Part shown: positions 20,041 through 21,597 of the stretch, piece by piece
Layout: each line of letters starts with the position of its first letter
How positions within the stretch are numbered: the first letter of the stretch is position 1
DNA from: Apostichopus leukothele
Taxonomy: Eukaryota; Echinodermata; Holothuroidea; Aspidochirotida; Stichopodidae
DNA: 21,597 nucleotides
Direction: 5' to 3'
Assembly: GCA_010014835.2 (NCBI GenBank)
Contig: JAAAKB020120910.1
Span: 1 to 21,597 of the forward strand
Notes under the pieces: model-generated
Databases searched by the model: none
What the model was told of the DNA's origin: nothing
Seen by the model: only the letters and a program-made list of their open reading frames with translations
Translations under genes and position numbers: made by a program

Positions 20041-21597
20041 ATTCTGTGATTCTCCAACCAGTGACATTGAGAGTCGACAAACTAAATCTTCTTCCAGATC
20101 CAAAAGAGGGCGCTCTACAAGTAATACTAGCCAAGATAAATACACTGACACAAGATCTTCCATGCATAGCAAGCTCAGGAATTCAACAATGGCAAAAGGA
20201 AGAAGGACAAGTAATTCCTCTTCTTCTGGGCGTAAAACACCACCTAGTTCAAGTGAGAGGATAACATCAGCTAGTAAACGTAAGATAAAATGCAGTGATG
20301 TGGATGCTGCTGGAACAGATGATACATTGCCAAGTGTCAAGAGGACCAAATCTAGTCATAAAGTTGCAAATTCAGATATGAGTTTGGAGAAAAACCCTGA
20401 TGGGTTGATTGCATGCCCTGAACCAAACTGTAATAAAAAATATAAGCATATAAATGGACTTAGATATCATAAGATGCATGCCCATCTAAACCAAACAGAT
20501 GAGAGCAGTGCTTTGCTTCTGAAAGGTAGAACAGGTGATCAGCAGGATGGTAATACATTCAAGAAACCTCGTGAGGACAAATGTGTAAAACAAGGCAACG
20601 GTAAATGTGATCAGAATAGACTGGAAAGTCCTTGCCCAGACAAAGCTGTTGAATTGAAGGAGGAGTTACTAAATTCTTCACAAGTGGAGATTTCTAACAA
20701 TAAAGAGGAAGATCAAAAGGATGATCAGAACCCTTCCACCATCACAGCATGTGTTTGCAAGGACAGTCAAAACACTACCATAAAAACATGTGTTTGCAAG
20801 GACAGTCAAAACACTACCATAAAAACATGTGTTTGCAAGGACAGTCAAAACACTACCATAGAAACATGTGTTTGCAAGGACAGTCAAAACACTACCATAA
20901 AAGCATGTGTTTGCAAGGATGGTCAAAACACTACCATAAAAACATGTGTTTGCAAGGATGGTCAAAACACTTCAATCATCTCAGCAGGCCTGTGTAAGAC
21001 AGATGGTCAAAACATTGCCATCATCCCAACCGGCGTTTGTAAGAAGGATAGTTTAAACACTATTATCATAGCAGGTGTTTCTGAAGAGGAAAGTCAAGAC
21101 TCTACCAGCAGCCCAGCAGGTGTTATGATTGATGTTCCAAATAAGAAAAGCAGTACTGAAGAATCCCTTCGTAAGCCAGTACCAACTGGCACATTAACAT
21201 CAAATGCTGATCTTTCAGTCTTTGACTTCAATCCCACTTTAGAAGAAGAAACTGAAGCTAGCCATACAAGCAAACCTAAACTGCACAGTCCAGAAAAGAT
21301 CAGCATCTCTCATCAAAGGCCTAGCACTCAATTTCCAGAAAGTACAGTATCTAAGTCTGAATCCCCTGATTCAATTGATAATGTAAACAGCAAGGAAACT
21401 ATAGACAGCAGTCAGGATAAGAAGCTTGAAAAGGATAAATCAAAAGGTGAAAAACATAAACGCCGTGAGAAATCATTATTAAAACCTCTGAAATCAACTC
21501 GTCCAATTGCTCCCGCACCCCCTCTCCTGCAGCAGCAGCAGCTGATCGCCATTCCCATTTCAGCCACCATTGTTAAACCAGGGACAATAGCTCCCAC
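20041..21597 (+). CDS. ZNF609: ZNF608/609 ortholog, long exon C with C2H2 finger (runs off the window)
   Basis: The acceptor TTTTGTTTCAG opens this exon, and the first base completes the Arg codon of WAPPR. It then reads FCDSPTSDIES, as in ZNF609. About 518 codons follow without a stop to the window edge. In order: a basic Ser/Arg-rich, probably disordered region (residues 1-120); a single C2H2 finger at residues 125-148 with NCNKKYKHINGL, the family signature; an acidic/Lys-rich stretch; a Cys-containing tandem repeat (residues 237-320); more Ser-rich sequence; then a Lys-rich run leading into KSTRPIAPAPP, four Gln and LIAIPISAT, which matches the vertebrate SARPIAPA block. The product is expected to be nuclear. 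The tandem repeat is absent from vertebrate proteins as recalled and looks lineage-specific. The rest of the C-terminus lies outside the window. Confidence 0.97.
20414..20485 (+). other. C2H2 zinc finger of the ZNF608/609 family
   Basis: The pattern is C-x4-C-x12-H followed by His at the +3 and +5 positions (YHKMHAH). The core NCNKKYKHINGL is the diagnostic finger of ZNF608/609, which have only this one. Both Cys and the His ligands are intact. A lone finger is unlikely to give much DNA specificity by itself. Confidence 0.95.
20750..20983 (+). repeat. 39-bp coding minisatellite (CVCKDSQNTTIKT), six near-identical units
   Basis: Six direct head-to-tail units of exactly 39 bp begin at 20750, 20789, 20828, 20867, 20906 and 20945. 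Each encodes CVCKDSQNTTIKT or a close variant. Units 1 and 2 are identical; units 3 and 4 differ near the end (IET, IKA); units 5 and 6 have CKDG; unit 6 ends in SIIS. Decayed copies follow to about 21125 (GLCKTDGQN, GVCKKDSLN, GVSEEESQD), so an old repeat was recently re-amplified at its 5' side. Because 39 is a multiple of three, the reading frame is kept, and the other frames and the antisense strand are also open. Confidence 0.97.
20984..21124 (+). repeat. Diverged 42-45-bp copies of the coding repeat
   Basis: Three degenerate units of 14-15 residues continue the array: GLCKTDGQN..., GVCKKDSLN... and GVSEEESQD.... They keep the Gly-Val-Cys-Lys start and the Asp-Ser/Gly-Gln-Asn middle but differ strongly from the 5' units. 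This gradient marks the older end of the array. Confidence 0.8.

Noticed and set aside
20011-20349. 112-codon antisense frame over the start of exon C
   Set aside because: It overlaps the proven ZNF608/609 exon and is an antisense shadow of the Ser/Arg-rich coding sequence.
20678-20965. Antisense frame with repeated LANTCFYGSVLT
   Set aside because: It is the antisense shadow of the same 39-bp array.
20750-20983. CRISPR-like regular repeats
   Set aside because: The units are contiguous without spacers, in frame inside an animal exon.
20749-20997. Plus-strand frame with repeated MCLQGQSKHYHKN
   Set aside because: It is the other frame of the 39-bp coding minisatellite; a period divisible by three keeps it open. 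The true frame continues the ZNF608/609 exon.

Overview
The window looks like animal nuclear DNA: AT-rich, with GT-AG introns, long non-coding stretches, interspersed repeats and exons of metazoan protein families. Nothing in it is prokaryotic. The repeat style and an amplifying P2X7-C-terminal-like gene family point to an invertebrate deuterostome, probably an echinoderm or hemichordate. That placement is inference only.

The central gene is a plus-strand ortholog of ZNF608/ZNF609 (the family of Drosophila scribbler). Three consecutive exons are visible: 10334-10463, 11876-11963, and a long exon from 20041 that runs off the right edge. Their junctions keep the reading frame (phase 0 into the first, then phase 1, then phase 2). 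They rebuild the family's most conserved block, then a basic Ser/Arg-rich region, the single C2H2 finger, and the start of the RPIAPAP region. A 39-bp in-frame tandem repeat expands the long exon with a Cys-containing 13-residue motif. The N-terminal exons of the gene were not found.

At the left edge, on the minus strand, is one exon (703-1188) with a clear ZU5 domain. Before the domain is an acidic linker containing a perfect beta-TrCP-type phosphodegron match, DSGFGS. The rest of that gene lies outside the window or was not recognised.

The 8-kb third intron of the ZNF608/609 gene holds a decayed copy of a P2X7-C-terminal-like gene (14796-15560). It keeps its intron and a polyadenylation signal, but its motifs are spread over three frames. 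An 87-bp minisatellite (11341-11788) ends less than 100 bp before exon 11876.

The remaining DNA is repeats. A composite tandem family with a GTGTATGTGAC head appears three times (285-625 minus; 5850-6455 plus 7575-7785; 16188-17400). Its monomers carry nuclear-receptor DR1-like sites. One copy is split by a SINE-like fragment and by a complete non-autonomous pogo/Tigger-like element (6652-7562) with TA target duplications. Several isolated DNA-transposon ends and two perfect hairpins are also present. No tRNA, rRNA, CRISPR array or retroviral element was seen.
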